Assembly (NCBI GenBank): GCA_030530985.1
Contig: JAUMTX010000001.1
Coordinates: forward strand, 1-64,000
Direction: 5' to 3'
Source: Corynebacterium sp.
GTDB taxonomy: Bacteria; Actinomycetota; Actinomycetes; Mycobacteriales; Mycobacteriaceae
DNA: 64,000 nucleotides
A model generated the notes under the pieces. The model ran no database searches. It worked only from the letters and a program-made list of their open reading frames with translations, and was not told where the DNA came from. Shown here one piece after another: positions 1 through 10,868 of this stretch (its first letter is position 1; every line of letters starts with the position of its first letter). Made by a program: the position numbers and the translations under genes.

Positions 1-797
1 GCAGGGGTTGCCTGGGTTGGCTGCGACTGCTGGCCCTGCTGTGGCTGCTGGCCCTCACTCTGCTGATTCTCAGAGAGATCTGGGGCTGGCTGTGCCACAG
101 TAGTTGGGATAGCGGCCGACTCCTGCGCAGGTGAAGCGCTACTTGGTGCAGATTGTGCCGTAGTATTGCGGGCTACAGACTCCTGGGTTTGTGGGCGGGT
201 CTGTGCCTGGCTTGGCTCAGCGGCAGGGGCTGGTGCTGGGGCCGTGCTGGTCACGGTGGCAGTCACAGTGACTGTGCTCTGCTCAGGGGCCTTGGAATTC
301 TCAGTAATGGTACCGACAATGGCCTTGGCCTGGTCCAGCAAGGACAGCGCGCCTTCCACATCGCCACTATTGGAGCGCTCATCCATCTCATCCAAGGTGG
401 TAGCCAATTCCACAACAGCAGCATGCTCAGTAAAGAGTGCCTGATTCAGGCCCCACAGTGGGGAGCCTGGGCTCGCATTATAAATGGACGCACCAGCACC
501 GGCAATCAGCACGGTAGCGGCAGCCGCACCCACCAGGGAGTGCGAAAGCCCACTGAGGCGACGGCGGCGAATATTCTCCCGTTCGGCATTAAGGTCCAGA
601 ACTGGTGGAACTTCGCCAAGGAGCTCTTCCACCCGTGGAGTCGGTGGAAGAGGTGCACGAACCTCCTCCTGGAGGCCCAGAAGGAGACCAGAAAGTTCAT
701 CCTCACCGTGGCTTGGGTCTTCACCCTGTGCCAAGGCATCAAGGAAGGCATCGGTGTCGAGGAGGTCCTCGAACTCAAACTCCCGATCATTAGCCAT
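1..797 (-). CDS. rsdA: Anti-sigma-D factor RsdA (3' end outside window)
   Basis: The frame opens at ATG 797-795, overlapping the sigD stop as TAATG, and stays open to the window edge (about 265 codons seen). The order is an acidic N-terminal cytoplasmic part (residues 1-75), a basic stop (IRRRR), one membrane segment near residues 85-105, then an extracytoplasmic part ending in a Thr/Ala/Pro/Gln-rich tail. This layout and the coupling to sigD fit RsdA, the membrane anti-sigma factor that holds SigD until it is proteolysed. The C-terminus is missing only because the window ends. The identity rests on context and topology, not on a catalytic motif. Confidence 0.85.
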   Translation of the reverse strand, partial: MANDREFEFEDLLDTDAFLDALAQGEDPSHGEDELSGLLLGLQEEVRAPLPPTPRVEELLGEVPPVLDLNAERENIRRRRLSGLSHSLVGAAAATVLIAGAGASIYNASPGSPLWGLNQALFTEHAAVVELATTLDEMDERSNSGDVEGALSLLDQAKAIVGTITENSKAPEQSTVTVTATVTSTAPAPAPAAEPSQAQTRPQTQESVARNTTAQSAPSSASPAQESAAIPTTVAQPAPDLSENQQSEGQQPQQGQQSQPTQATP

Positions 798-1384
798 TAG
801 CGTTCCTGCCCATCAAACTGTGTCCCTAGATGTTTCCTCAAAGTAGCCAGTGCACGGTGCTGAGCAACGCGCACTGCGCCCGGAGTACTACCAACAATCT
901 CTGCTGTTTCTTCCGCGCTAAGACCCACAAAAACGCGAAGAATCACAATTTCGCGGGACTTTTCACTTAGTACATCGAGAAGACGACGAACATTGTTACT
1001 ACCATCCATGACCAGGGCGTTTTCCTCTGGTTGGCCATAGTCAGCCTCAGTATCTGGCACCTCTTCGGTTGGGGAGGATACATCGCGCGCATAGGCGCGG
1101 TGAGCATCCGCAACTTTATTGGAGGCAATGCCATATACGAAGGCCATAAATGGGCGACCTTGGTCCTGGTAATTAGGAATTGCGGTGGCAACTGCCATGC
1201 AGATTTCCTGCGCCACATCCTCAGCGGTTGGGGTTTTACCACCACTAATGCGGGCGCGCGCATAGCGAGTCACCAAAGGGTAAATGATCTCTAGGATGCG
1301 CTGAAGCGCTTTGCGGTCACCAGAGGAAGCCAGGGGCACAAGCTGGCCTAGCTCCTTTTCAACCTCGTTCACGCTAACATCCAT
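797..1384 (-). CDS. sigD: ECF-type RNA polymerase sigma factor SigD
   Basis: A 195-residue sigma-70 family protein. Region 2 lies around residues 50-95 (AEDVAQEICMAVATAI) and region 4 with the helix-turn-helix at about 145-185 (LSAEETAEIVGSTPGAVRV). Its stop overlaps the rsdA start, so sigma and anti-sigma factor are co-translated. In Corynebacterium SigD directs genes of mycomembrane and cell-envelope maintenance; that role is family knowledge. Its position downstream of groES-groEL1 matches the mycobacterial and corynebacterial order. A terminator follows groEL1 in the spacer, so sigD probably has its own promoter just upstream of 1384. Confidence 0.93.
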   Translation of the reverse strand: MDVSVNEVEKELGQLVPLASSGDRKALQRILEIIYPLVTRYARARISGGKTPTAEDVAQEICMAVATAIPNYQDQGRPFMAFVYGIASNKVADAHRAYARDVSSPTEEVPDTEADYGQPEENALVMDGSNNVRRLLDVLSEKSREIVILRVFVGLSAEETAEIVGSTPGAVRVAQHRALATLRKHLGTQFDGQER

Positions 1385-1415
1385 TCTTTTCTAGAAAATA
1401 CTCCACTCAATATAC

Positions 1416-1454
1416 CAAAAAGTCGCAGCAGAATCACAAGGATTCGACTGCGAC
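1416..1454 (-). terminator. Intrinsic terminator of groES-groEL1
   Basis: Perfect 7-bp arms GTCGCAG and CTGCGAC (1422-1428 and 1448-1454) enclose a second 5-bp stem (GAATC/GATTC, 1431-1435 and 1441-1445). Read on the minus strand the structure is followed directly by TTTTT. It lies between the groEL1 stop and the sigD start. Confidence 0.85.
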
Positions 1455-1464
1455 CTAGGGTTAA

Positions 1465-3078
<1,614 letters not shown>

Positions 3079-3081
3079 TTA

Positions 3082-3381
3082 TTACTTCTCCACTACTGCG
3101 AGGATATCGCGCTGGGAGAGAATGAGGTACTCCTGGCCCTGGTACTTGATCTCGGTGCCGCCATAGCGGGAGAATACGACGACGTCGCCCTCAGCAACAT
3201 CGAGAGGGACACGGTTGCCCTTTTCATCGAAGCGGCCTGGACCAACAGCGATAACAGTGGCTTCCTGTGGCTTTTCCTTAGCGGAATCAGGGATGACCAG
3301 GCCGGAAGCGGTGGTGGTTTCTGCCTCGTTAATCTGAACGAGAATCTTATCCTCAAGCGGCTTAATCTTTACATTTGCCAC
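3082..3381 (-). CDS. groES: 10-kDa co-chaperonin GroES
   Basis: A 99-residue protein starting [16 protein letters not shown]. The GTG start at 3381 is chosen because a strong GGAGG ribosome site sits 8 nt upstream and the product then has the usual family length; a longer reading to 3483 would add an unrelated tail that runs almost to the operator. The mobile loop (about residues 20-32, [13 protein letters not shown]) that contacts GroEL is intact. It forms the heptameric lid for GroEL1 and probably GroEL2, which has no adjacent groES. Confidence 0.96.
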   Translation of the reverse strand: MANVKIKPLEDKILVQINEAETTTASGLVIPDSAKEKPQEATVIAVGPGRFDEKGNRVPLDVAEGDVVVFSRYGGTEIKYQGQEYLILSQRDILAVVEK

Positions 3382-3487
3382 GGTATATTCCTCCATAGAA
3401 GAGCATTGAAACTGTACACGAAATTTATCACGTTTGGTCGGTTCCACAGCCGTCGTCGCGGGTGAACAACTGTAGTCACTCAACTAT

Positions 3488-3514
3488 TTAGCACTCTACC
3501 CCTAAGACTGCTAA
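3488..3514. promoter_or_regulatory. CIRCE operator (HrcA site) of groES-groEL1
   Basis: Left arm TTAGCACTC (3488-3496), a 9-nt spacer, right arm GACTGCTAA (3506-3514). This is the CIRCE consensus arrangement with one mismatch in the right arm (GAGTGCTAA expected). It sits about 105 nt upstream of the groES GTG and overlaps the expected promoter, so HrcA repression of the operon is likely. Confidence 0.85.
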
Positions 3515-3618
3515 ACGCGCTACTTTGTTCGCTAAGAGTGAATTCAATTCGGACTCTTGGGCGGGTTAAGCAGCGCGTTCAAAACTTAGCCTAGGCAACA
3601 GCCTCCTTAGCACTCGGA

Positions 3619-4770
3619 CTAAGGGGCCTCATTGATGGCGGTGAGGAATTCAGCCTGACTATTGAGCAACTTCAAGTTATAGTTGGCCGACTTAGCATCC
3701 TGAATAATGCTATTGAGAGAAACACCACGTAGAAGGTAGTTACTGGAAGAATAAGTGTCGATGATGCCCAGTGGCACATAGCCCTCAGCGGCGAAGGCAA
3801 AGACTGGGCCACCCAGGCTCTTATTCAGCGAGGAACTGCCGGTGTCATTGTAGACAATATTGAAATCATTGCCCAGGTTCTTATTATTGAGCTCGGTATA
3901 GCGCTCATAAATATAGGCGTTCTCGCCCAACCAGTTATAGGCATCTGGTGGGAGGATGGAGACGGCACACATGAGGCCGGCGCCGGAACCCATCATGCAG
4001 ATACGACGCAGGGTCACGCTATTATCCGCGGCGACATCACTGCGATAGTCGCTCGGATTGCCGATATCCAGCCAGTTTGAAGTATTGGATGTGGTGCCGG
4101 CAACCGGCAGGCCACCGCGTTCTTCCACCGTGGAGCCACCAAAATCACTTGGGCGGAAGAAGGCACTGGAGCGGCCATCATCCCAGCTCAACTGGGTGGT
4201 ATTGGTGATGTTGCCCATGGAATTATAGGTGTAGTAGCGCATGCGCTTATCCAGCTTAATCAGGGCATAGCTTGGCTTTTGGCTTTGAATATCCGCGCGC
4301 ATTGGGTTGGCCACATAGGCCACGGTGCCAATCCTCACATCATAATTCTGACCTGGGGTATAAATATCCACACCAACGGTATTGGCGAAGAGACCCGAGG
4401 TCACTACATACACATCCCTGGTGGCGGTGTCCTTGAGCAGGAAGCCGGCACTACCCACATTGATTGTGCCGTGGCCATTATAGAGACGGTCACCGGAGAA
4501 CAGTGGGGCACCCGGACGCAGGCCATAGGCCACGAAGGTATTGTCCACCGCGCCACCAGCAATATCCGAGTTATAGGCGAAGTATGAAGAGTTATAGGAC
4601 CACGGCTGGGCTGCAGTCCGGCTCGTATTATTCGAGGAGGATCCCAAGAAAGAGGAACCCATGAAGGAGGATGCTGCCACTGCAGATCCCATTGGTGAAA
4701 ATGCTACTGCGAGTGCAGCAATAGCGGCACCCAGCGCAGCAATACGAGTCTTCTTCCTAAACATAGACAT
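3619..4770 (-). CDS. Secreted trypsin-fold protein lacking the catalytic triad
   Basis: A 383-residue product starting MSMFRKK, with a signal peptide ending near SAVA (about residue 32) and a Ser/Asn-rich segment after it. The body follows the S1 protease layout, but the three catalytic positions look replaced: where TAGH is expected it reads VTSGL, before the ALI-L strand PSYALIKL lacks the Asp, and the GDSGGP motif reads KSLGGPV. I infer a non-enzymatic exported protein. Start choice: no clear ribosome site precedes either ATG (4770 or 4764), but a TAAAAT box lies just upstream, so a leaderless transcript beginning near 4764 is possible. It is the last gene of the tsaD run. Its function is unknown. 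Confidence 0.75.
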   Translation of the reverse strand: MSMFRKKTRIAALGAAIAALAVAFSPMGSAVAASSFMGSSFLGSSSNNTSRTAAQPWSYNSSYFAYNSDIAGGAVDNTFVAYGLRPGAPLFSGDRLYNGHGTINVGSAGFLLKDTATRDVYVVTSGLFANTVGVDIYTPGQNYDVRIGTVAYVANPMRADIQSQKPSYALIKLDKRMRYYTYNSMGNITNTTQLSWDDGRSSAFFRPSDFGGSTVEERGGLPVAGTTSNTSNWLDIGNPSDYRSDVAADNSVTLRRICMMGSGAGLMCAVSILPPDAYNWLGENAYIYERYTELNNKNLGNDFNIVYNDTGSSSLNKSLGGPVFAFAAEGYVPLGIIDTYSSSNYLLRGVSLNSIIQDAKSANYNLKLLNSQAEFLTAINEAP

Positions 4771-4811
4771 TATTTTAGCAAAAGCTGGTGACCATAAAAG
4801 CCGGAGAGCTG

Positions 4812-5861
4812 CTAACTGTAGACCTGCGGGACTTCTGCTTCCAAGCTTGGGTCGGTGCCAATGGTCCATGGGCTTGGCTCTTCCCCACGAATAACACGCT
4901 GGGCAATGAGGGTTGCCATCATAATGCCATTATCGGTGCAGTAGCTAAACTGTGGGACGCGTAGCTCTACCCCGGCGGCGCGGGCCCTATCGGCAGCTAG
5001 TCGACGCAACCGAGAATTAGCCGACACTCCCCCGCCAATCATGAGTACTGGGGCACCCGTATCCTTGCAGGCTTGGATGGCTTTGGCGGTGAGTACGTCG
5101 CAGACGGCCTCCTGGAAGGAAGCACAAATATCGGGGATATTGAGCTCATTGCCTGCTGCCCGTTCTGCCTCAACATGGCGCGCAACTGCGGTTTTCAAAC
5201 CCGAGAAGGAAAAATCATAGGCCGGGTCGCTCTTCTTAGATAGGGCTCGGGGGAAGCGAATGGCCTTGGCATTGCCCTCCTGGGCGAGCTTGTCAATAAT
5301 CGGGCCACCCGGGTAGCCCAGCTCCAAAATGCGGGCGACTTTATCATAGGCTTCGCCGGCCGCATCATCCAAGGTGCCGCCCAAAAGTTTCATAGGGGTG
5401 CCAGCCTCATGGACCTCAAGAATTTCCGTGTGGCCGCCAGAAACCAGCAGCGCAATGGCATGTTCGAGTGGATCGGCCTCAAGATTTGCCACCGCCACAT
5501 GGCCTGCCAAGTGGTTCACCCCATAGAAAGGCACACCCCAGGCTGCCGCATAGGCCTTGGCTGCGGAGGCGCCAACGAGCAGGGCGCCTGCTAGGCCTGG
5601 GCCCACAGTGGCGCCCATAATATCTGGCTTCTCAATACCTGCCACGGCCAGGGCCTCGCGCATGACAGGCACAATGGACTCAAGGTGGGCCCTACTAGCA
5701 ATTTCTGGAACTACACCGCCAAAGCGGGCGTGCTCCTCCATGGAAGAAGCAATAATATTTGCCACCGGATGGATGGTGTTATTCGCATCAATACGCACAA
5801 TGCCCACTGCGGTTTCATCGCAGGAGGATTCCACGCCAAGCACATAGCGGTCGGCAGTCAT
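4812..5861 (-). CDS. tsaD: tRNA N6-threonylcarbamoyladenosine transferase TsaD
   Basis: A 349-residue member of the Kae1/Gcp family. It transfers the threonylcarbamoyl group from the AMP adduct to A37 of ANN-decoding tRNAs, in complex with TsaB and TsaE. The N-terminal ASKHA signature ([10 protein letters not shown], residues 8-17) and the metal-binding HxxxH (NHLAGH, His117 and His121) are present. Its ATG overlaps the rimI stop as TAATG, so it is translationally coupled. All three partners of the t6A machinery except the TsaC/Sua5 step are in this run. Confidence 0.97.
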   Translation of the reverse strand: MTADRYVLGVESSCDETAVGIVRIDANNTIHPVANIIASSMEEHARFGGVVPEIASRAHLESIVPVMREALAVAGIEKPDIMGATVGPGLAGALLVGASAAKAYAAAWGVPFYGVNHLAGHVAVANLEADPLEHAIALLVSGGHTEILEVHEAGTPMKLLGGTLDDAAGEAYDKVARILELGYPGGPIIDKLAQEGNAKAIRFPRALSKKSDPAYDFSFSGLKTAVARHVEAERAAGNELNIPDICASFQEAVCDVLTAKAIQACKDTGAPVLMIGGGVSANSRLRRLAADRARAAGVELRVPQFSYCTDNGIMMATLIAQRVIRGEEPSPWTIGTDPSLEAEVPQVYS

Positions 5862-6388
5862 TAGTTTTCTCCTTCTTCAGTATCAGCTGGGGATTGTGCT
5901 GCTTCTTGGGCTGGTCGCACCATGGTGTAGGCATCGGCCCCGGAGGGCTGATAGTAGTTTTTCCGCACCCCGGCTTTGGTGAATCCACAACGCTCATAGA
6001 GGCGGATGGCCGGATCATTATCCGTGCGAACCTCCAGGTAGGTGGGGCCTTGGTGCAAATCGGCCACATGGATAGCATTCTCCATGAGCAGTCCACCAAT
6101 GCCCTGGCCCTGGTAGGCCGGGTCAACCGCAATATTATGAATTTCAAATTCTGGGTTCTCATTGCCCAGCATGCTGATAATCACATAGCCCAAAAGATAG
6201 TCCGGCTTATTCGAAGCAACGGCCACAATCGCCTGGTTATATGGCAGGGAGAACTCGGCCAGGAAGGCTTCCTCGGACCAGGGGTCTTCCTCGGCGAAGA
6301 GAATCTCCTCCAGTTCAACCATGCGCGCAATATCTGCTGGTTGGACAAGGCGCAGTGCAATATCGACGGGGGCTGACTTTTCAGTCAT
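5861..6388 (-). CDS. rimI: Ribosomal protein S18-alanine N-acetyltransferase RimI
   Basis: A 175-residue GNAT-fold acetyltransferase. The acetyl-CoA loop QGQGIG lies at residues 93-98, after the strand FEIHNIAV. The family acetylates the N-terminal alanine of ribosomal protein S18. It is fused translationally to its neighbours: the start overlaps the tsaB stop and the stop overlaps the tsaD start. The name is supported mainly by its place between tsaB and tsaD, because GNAT sequences alone do not define substrate. Confidence 0.92.
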   Translation of the reverse strand: MTEKSAPVDIALRLVQPADIARMVELEEILFAEEDPWSEEAFLAEFSLPYNQAIVAVASNKPDYLLGYVIISMLGNENPEFEIHNIAVDPAYQGQGIGGLLMENAIHVADLHQGPTYLEVRTDNDPAIRLYERCGFTKAGVRKNYYQPSGADAYTMVRPAQEAAQSPADTEEGEN

Positions 6389-7143
6389 TAGGCTTGTCCC
6401 CCGGTGGCTTTCTTCATGGCTGCTGGAATAACCGCATCGGGTCGTCGCAGGTAGAGAGGCACTACAGGCAGATCGGTGGCATCAAAATCCTCAATGCTTG
6501 CAACCAAGCCCAGAGGATCCGGGCTCAGATCGGTAATCTCCAGGGTCATGCCGGCCTCTGCTGCTCGGCCAGCAATGACCTCGCGCAGGCGGGCAGGATT
6601 CTCTGGAATATTAATATGGGCCAGACCAGAAGCATCCGGGGTGGGAAGCTCCAGTTCCTCCGGCTTAATCACACTGGCAGGCTGCACTGTCCTGATAGTG
6701 GTAGCGGTGGTGGCGGCAGTGACAGTGGCGCCACCTAGGTTCTCATAGCTGGCGGTATAAACCTCGCGGCGGCGCGCGTCGGTCGTCACCGTGAAGGTGC
6801 TGAGCTGCGGATTCTCACGCACCATATGGTGGGCGATAGCGTCCAAGGAGCACACCGGATAGACCGGCACCTGGAGGGCATCAGCAATAGCAATGGCGGT
6901 GGCCATGCCTACACGCAGGCCAGTAAAGGGGCCAGGACCCTGGCCCAGGGCAACAGCATCCACATCCGCAAAACTATGGCCGGCCGCGGCCAAAAGCTCT
7001 TGAATGGTGGGGACTAGTTGCTCATTATGATCGGCGCAATTCTGCTTCGACCCGTCTTTGACCAGGGTGTATTGCTTCTCCTCTACTCGCACCAGGCCAG
7101 CAACAAGGCTTGGGGTGGAGCTATCAATCGCCAAAATAAGCAC
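6388..7143 (-). CDS. tsaB: t6A biosynthesis scaffold TsaB
   Basis: A 251-residue ASKHA-fold paralogue of TsaD without the metal site. The conserved GQGPGPFTGLRVGM stretch at residues 67-80 identifies the family. TsaB dimerises with TsaD and recruits TsaE. Start ATG 7143 lies 37 nt after the tsaE stop. The C-terminal third (after about residue 130) is divergent, as is common in actinobacteria. Confidence 0.95.
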   Translation of the reverse strand: MLILAIDSSTPSLVAGLVRVEEKQYTLVKDGSKQNCADHNEQLVPTIQELLAAAGHSFADVDAVALGQGPGPFTGLRVGMATAIAIADALQVPVYPVCSLDAIAHHMVRENPQLSTFTVTTDARRREVYTASYENLGGATVTAATTATTIRTVQPASVIKPEELELPTPDASGLAHINIPENPARLREVIAGRAAEAGMTLEITDLSPDPLGLVASIEDFDATDLPVVPLYLRRPDAVIPAAMKKATGGQA

Positions 7144-7180
7144 CCCACCAGCTTATCAGTTTCTGCTGATGGGGTTAGGC

Positions 7181-7657
7181 CTAGTTTTCGCGCTGCTCCA
7201 CACGGATAATGCGGGCATTGGACTCTGGGTCCTCATGGAAGGCAGAGTCCCTATCAAAGTGGATGAGAGTATAGCGGGAGGCCAGGCTTTCCATGAACTG
7301 GCCACCCCACTCGGCAACCACAACCGCATTCTCAATCTCACTGTCCAAGTCCAAGGACTCTAGGGCATCGAGCGGGTCCACATCGTGGCCGTCGAGAAGC
7401 CTATAGGCATCCACATGGATGAGGGTGGGGCCGCCAACCAAGGAGCGATGCTCGCGGGCAATCACAAAAGTTGGGGAGGTAATGCGGCCCTTCACCTGCA
7501 TGCCACGGGCAAAGCCCTGGGTAAATGTGGTCTTGCCGGCACCCAAAGGACCATCAAGAATATAGAGTTCCCCGGCCTTGGCCTGAGCACCCAGCCTCTC
7601 ACCCAAAGCCTGGGTGTCCGCAGCTGTTTCTAGACGATACTCATTCTCAGCAGCCAT
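7181..7657 (-). CDS. tsaE: t6A biosynthesis ATPase TsaE
   Basis: A 158-residue P-loop protein with Walker A GPLGAGKT at residues 36-43 and the following TSPTFVI switch. It hydrolyses ATP to reset the TsaBD complex. The start overlaps the alr stop as TAATG. Length and motif order match the family. Confidence 0.95.
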   Translation of the reverse strand: MAAENEYRLETAADTQALGERLGAQAKAGELYILDGPLGAGKTTFTQGFARGMQVKGRITSPTFVIAREHRSLVGGPTLIHVDAYRLLDGHDVDPLDALESLDLDSEIENAVVVAEWGGQFMESLASRYTLIHFDRDSAFHEDPESNARIIRVEQREN

Positions 7658-8754
7658 TATTGCGCCTCCGATTCAGGGTTTATATAGTGGCGCACGACGC
7701 GGCCATGAGGCATACAGACAATCTCATAGTTAATGGTGCCAATGGCATCGGCCAATTCGGTGGCGGACATACCTGGACCACCGAAAACAAAAGCCTCATC
7801 GCCCACCGCTACTGAATCATCATCACCCAAGAAGACCACAAACTGGTCCATGCACACACGACCCACCTGTGGGTAGCGCTTGCCATTAATGCTGACTTCC
7901 AAATGACCTTGGACAGCACGGGGCAGACCATCGGCATAACCGACGGGGATGACTGCGGTAAAACCGTCAGTTGGGGCCTCCCACGTGTGATTATAGGAAA
8001 CGCGCTCCCCTGCCTTAATCTTCTTGACCACAGCAACACGGCCACACAGGCTCATGGCTGGCTCAAGGTCAATAGGGCAATCCGGCACAGGGCTCAAACC
8101 ATAAACCGCAATACCTGGGCGCACCATGGCATAGCGCAATTCTGGGTAAATCAACGTGGCCGGACTATTGGAGAAATGATAATCTCGCCCCACACCACCA
8201 GCAGATTCATAGAGTGCGATGGCCCGCTCAAAGACGGCACGCTGCTCATCATTGCTTGGATTATCCATCTGCTCGCCGGAAGCAAGGTGGCTAAAAAGAC
8301 CATTGATTTTTTCGGGTGGGAAGAGGGCAAAAACCTCGGCCCAGTGCTCCTCGCGGACACCGCCACGAAGAAGACCAGTATCGACCTTAATATCCACAGT
8401 GGCGCCAAGCTCGGCGGCCACACGGGCATGCTCCACAGAGGAAACACCAAGACGAATGCCCTGGTCAATGGCCTCTCGGAGCAGATCGGTATTGGTTGGG
8501 AGCCAAATCCATGCGAGGATTGGGGCTGTAATGCCGGAGCGTCGCAAAGCAAGGGCCTCAGGGACAGTAGCGACACCCAACTGGTCGGCGCCATGGGCGA
8601 GCGCGGTGCGGGCCACCTCGACAGCGCCATGATTATATCCATCCGCCTTGACCACAGCCATCATCTTGGCGGGGGCGACCAGCGCCTTTATCCGCTCAAC
8701 ATTGCGCCCAATAGCACCAAGATCAATACGCGTATAGCACTGGTCGATAATCAT
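7657..8754 (-). CDS. alr: Alanine racemase
   Basis: A 365-residue fold-type III PLP enzyme. The PLP lysine is Lys36 in VVKADGYNHG, and the second catalytic base is the tyrosine in RVSYNHTW in the C-terminal beta domain. It makes D-alanine for peptidoglycan. It lies 15 nt downstream of glmS with an AGAGG ribosome site inside the gap, so two cell-wall precursor enzymes share a transcript with the t6A genes. Confidence 0.97.
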   Translation of the reverse strand: MIIDQCYTRIDLGAIGRNVERIKALVAPAKMMAVVKADGYNHGAVEVARTALAHGADQLGVATVPEALALRRSGITAPILAWIWLPTNTDLLREAIDQGIRLGVSSVEHARVAAELGATVDIKVDTGLLRGGVREEHWAEVFALFPPEKINGLFSHLASGEQMDNPSNDEQRAVFERAIALYESAGGVGRDYHFSNSPATLIYPELRYAMVRPGIAVYGLSPVPDCPIDLEPAMSLCGRVAVVKKIKAGERVSYNHTWEAPTDGFTAVIPVGYADGLPRAVQGHLEVSINGKRYPQVGRVCMDQFVVFLGDDDSVAVGDEAFVFGGPGMSATELADAIGTINYEIVCMPHGRVVRHYINPESEAQ

Positions 8755-8769
8755 CCTCTACTCCTGCTG

Positions 8770-10635
8770 CTACTCGACAGTCACAGACTTAGCAAGATTT
8801 CGTGGCTTATCAATATCCGGATTGCCACATTCCTTAGCGATACGCTCCGCCAAGAACTGCAAAGGAATAGTTGCGAGCAGCGGCTGCATAATCGTGGAGC
8901 TCTCAGGGATACGAATCAGCCAGTTTGCATAAGGCTCAACGGCGGTATCGCCCTCCTCCGCAATGACAATAGTCTTAGCACCGCGGGCACGAATCTCCTG
9001 GATATTGGACACAATCTTCGAATGCAGCACCTTGACACCACGAGGGCTCGGCACCACAACAACCACAGGTAGATCATCCTTAATCAGGGCAATAGGACCG
9101 TGCTTGAGCTCGCCGGCTGGGAAACCCTCCGCATGAATATATGCAAGCTCCTTAAGCTTGAGCGCGCCCTCAAGGGCAACCGGGTAGCCCACGCCGCGGC
9201 CAAGGAAGAGCATGGTTGGGATAGCACCCAACTCAGTAGCAATCTCAGTGACCTGCGTATCCACATCAAGCAACTGGTCAATCTTGGCAGGAATAGACTC
9301 CAAACCAGCCCAAATCTCCGCAATCTCATCCGGATACTTGGTACCCTTGGCCTGCGCCAATGCAAGACCAAGAATGTAGTTCGCGGCAATCTGGGAAATA
9401 AAAGCCTTAGTGGAAGCCACAGAAATCTCCGGGCCCGCATGGGTGTAGAGCACCGCATCAGACTCACGTGGAATCTGGGAGCCATTGGTATTACAAATAG
9501 CCAGGACCTTAGCGCCCTGGGCCTTAGCGTGGCGCAAAGCCTCAAGGGTGTCCGCAGTCTCACCGGACTGGGAAATAGCAACCACCAGGGTGCGGGCATC
9601 CAAAACAGGATCGCGGTAACGGAACTCGGAAGCCACCTCAATCTCCACAGGGATACGAACCCAGTGCTCAATGGCATACTTGGCCAAAAGGCCCGCATGG
9701 TAGGCGCTACCACAAGCAACGACGAAGACCTTATCAATGGACTTGAGATCAGCATCCGTCAGATTCTGCTCATCAAGAACCACGCGGCCATCAATAAAGT
9801 GGCCGGCCAAGGTATCGCGCACGGCGGCTGGCTGCTCGTGAATCTCCTTATCCATGAAGGACTCGAAGCCATCCTTCTGGGCGGCTGCCAAATCCCAGTC
9901 AATGGTGAAAGGCTTGCCCTCGGCAGGGGTGCCGTCGAAATTGCGCAGCTCATAGCCATCCTGGTGCAGAATGACCACAGTATCCTGGCCGAGCTCCACC
10001 GCATTGCGGGTGTACTCAATAAAGGCAGCAACATCGGAGCCAAGGAACATTTCCTGCTCGCCCACACCAATAATCAGTGGGGTCGAACGACGGGCTGCAA
10101 TAATGGTGCCAGGATGATCGGCATGCATAAACAGCAAGGTAAAAGCACCCTCGAGGCGATTCAGCACAGCAAGAGCGGAGGCCTCAAAGTCACCGGCGGT
10201 TGGGCCCTCATTATAGGCAAGGGCAAGAAGATGGGCAGCAACTTCCGAGTCAGTCTCCGAAAGAAGAGTAATGCCGGCATCAGTCAGCTCCTGGCGAAGA
10301 GGGCTAAAGTTCTCAATAATGCCATTGTGAACAATGGCGACCTTGCCATCAAAAGACTTATGGGGGTGCGCATTAGCATCCGTTGGGCGGCCGTGGGTGG
10401 CCCAACGGGTATGACCAATAGCGGTCGTGCCGGGGAAGGAAGCCTCCCCCTTTTCTTCAATCAATTCTGCAAGATTATCAATCTTACCTGCGCGTTTAAC
10501 GATGTTGACATGTCCATCATTATCGGCAACGGCGACACCAGAAGAATCATAGCCGCGATATTCCATGCGCCTCAAAGCCTCAACTGCAACAGTCAAGCCT
10601 GGACGCGTTCCAACATAACCCACGATTCCACACAT
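8770..10635 (-). CDS. glmS: Glutamine-fructose-6-phosphate aminotransferase GlmS
   Basis: A 621-residue two-domain enzyme: N-terminal class II glutaminase whose nucleophile is Cys2 in MCGIVG, then two SIS domains (SQSGETADT in the first; the ELKHGPIALI stretch near the C-terminus). It makes glucosamine-6-phosphate for peptidoglycan and lipid-linked sugars; glmM at 14698-16041 acts next. The start is placed at ATG 10635 because the cysteine must follow the initiator methionine; a TTG start 9 nt upstream would bury it. No riboswitch-like structure was recognised in the leader. Confidence 0.97.
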   Translation of the reverse strand: MCGIVGYVGTRPGLTVAVEALRRMEYRGYDSSGVAVADNDGHVNIVKRAGKIDNLAELIEEKGEASFPGTTAIGHTRWATHGRPTDANAHPHKSFDGKVAIVHNGIIENFSPLRQELTDAGITLLSETDSEVAAHLLALAYNEGPTAGDFEASALAVLNRLEGAFTLLFMHADHPGTIIAARRSTPLIIGVGEQEMFLGSDVAAFIEYTRNAVELGQDTVVILHQDGYELRNFDGTPAEGKPFTIDWDLAAAQKDGFESFMDKEIHEQPAAVRDTLAGHFIDGRVVLDEQNLTDADLKSIDKVFVVACGSAYHAGLLAKYAIEHWVRIPVEIEVASEFRYRDPVLDARTLVVAISQSGETADTLEALRHAKAQGAKVLAICNTNGSQIPRESDAVLYTHAGPEISVASTKAFISQIAANYILGLALAQAKGTKYPDEIAEIWAGLESIPAKIDQLLDVDTQVTEIATELGAIPTMLFLGRGVGYPVALEGALKLKELAYIHAEGFPAGELKHGPIALIKDDLPVVVVVPSPRGVKVLHSKIVSNIQEIRARGAKTIVIAEEGDTAVEPYANWLIRIPESSTIMQPLLATIPLQFLAERIAKECGNPDIDKPRNLAKSVTVE

Positions 10636-10868
10636 GCACTCCAAGATACCCCAAAAATGGCCTCATGTTAGTTTCCTTGCCGTCAAAGAGGTATACAAAT
10701 TCAACTTGGGGCCTTAAAGACCAATAGACATAGATTAAAGGCGCTGGAATTTGGAATTGTGGGCCCGGCGCGCTGCAGCTTTCCGCGAGCTATTCACAGC
10801 CCGCGCCATATTAACGCTAAACTTGAGACTTGATAACCGTATCGTCGAGTTACTCAAGGAAAAGCAGC
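10636..10868. other. Divergent intergenic region glmS / hydrolase-like gene
   Basis: 233 bases between two divergent genes, so it must hold the promoter of glmS on the minus strand and of the plus-strand gene starting at 10869. I see an AAGGA ribosome site just before 10869 but no convincing operator, terminator or small gene. Confidence 0.6.

Noticed and set aside
3534..3558. HAIR-type (HspR) operator
   Set aside because: The AAGAGT/ACTCTT arms with a 13-nt spacer do not match the CTTGAGT-N7-ACTCAAG consensus.
9100..10671. A 523-codon open frame on the plus strand across glmS
   Set aside because: glmS on the minus strand is unmistakable; the antisense product shows no domain or start signal.
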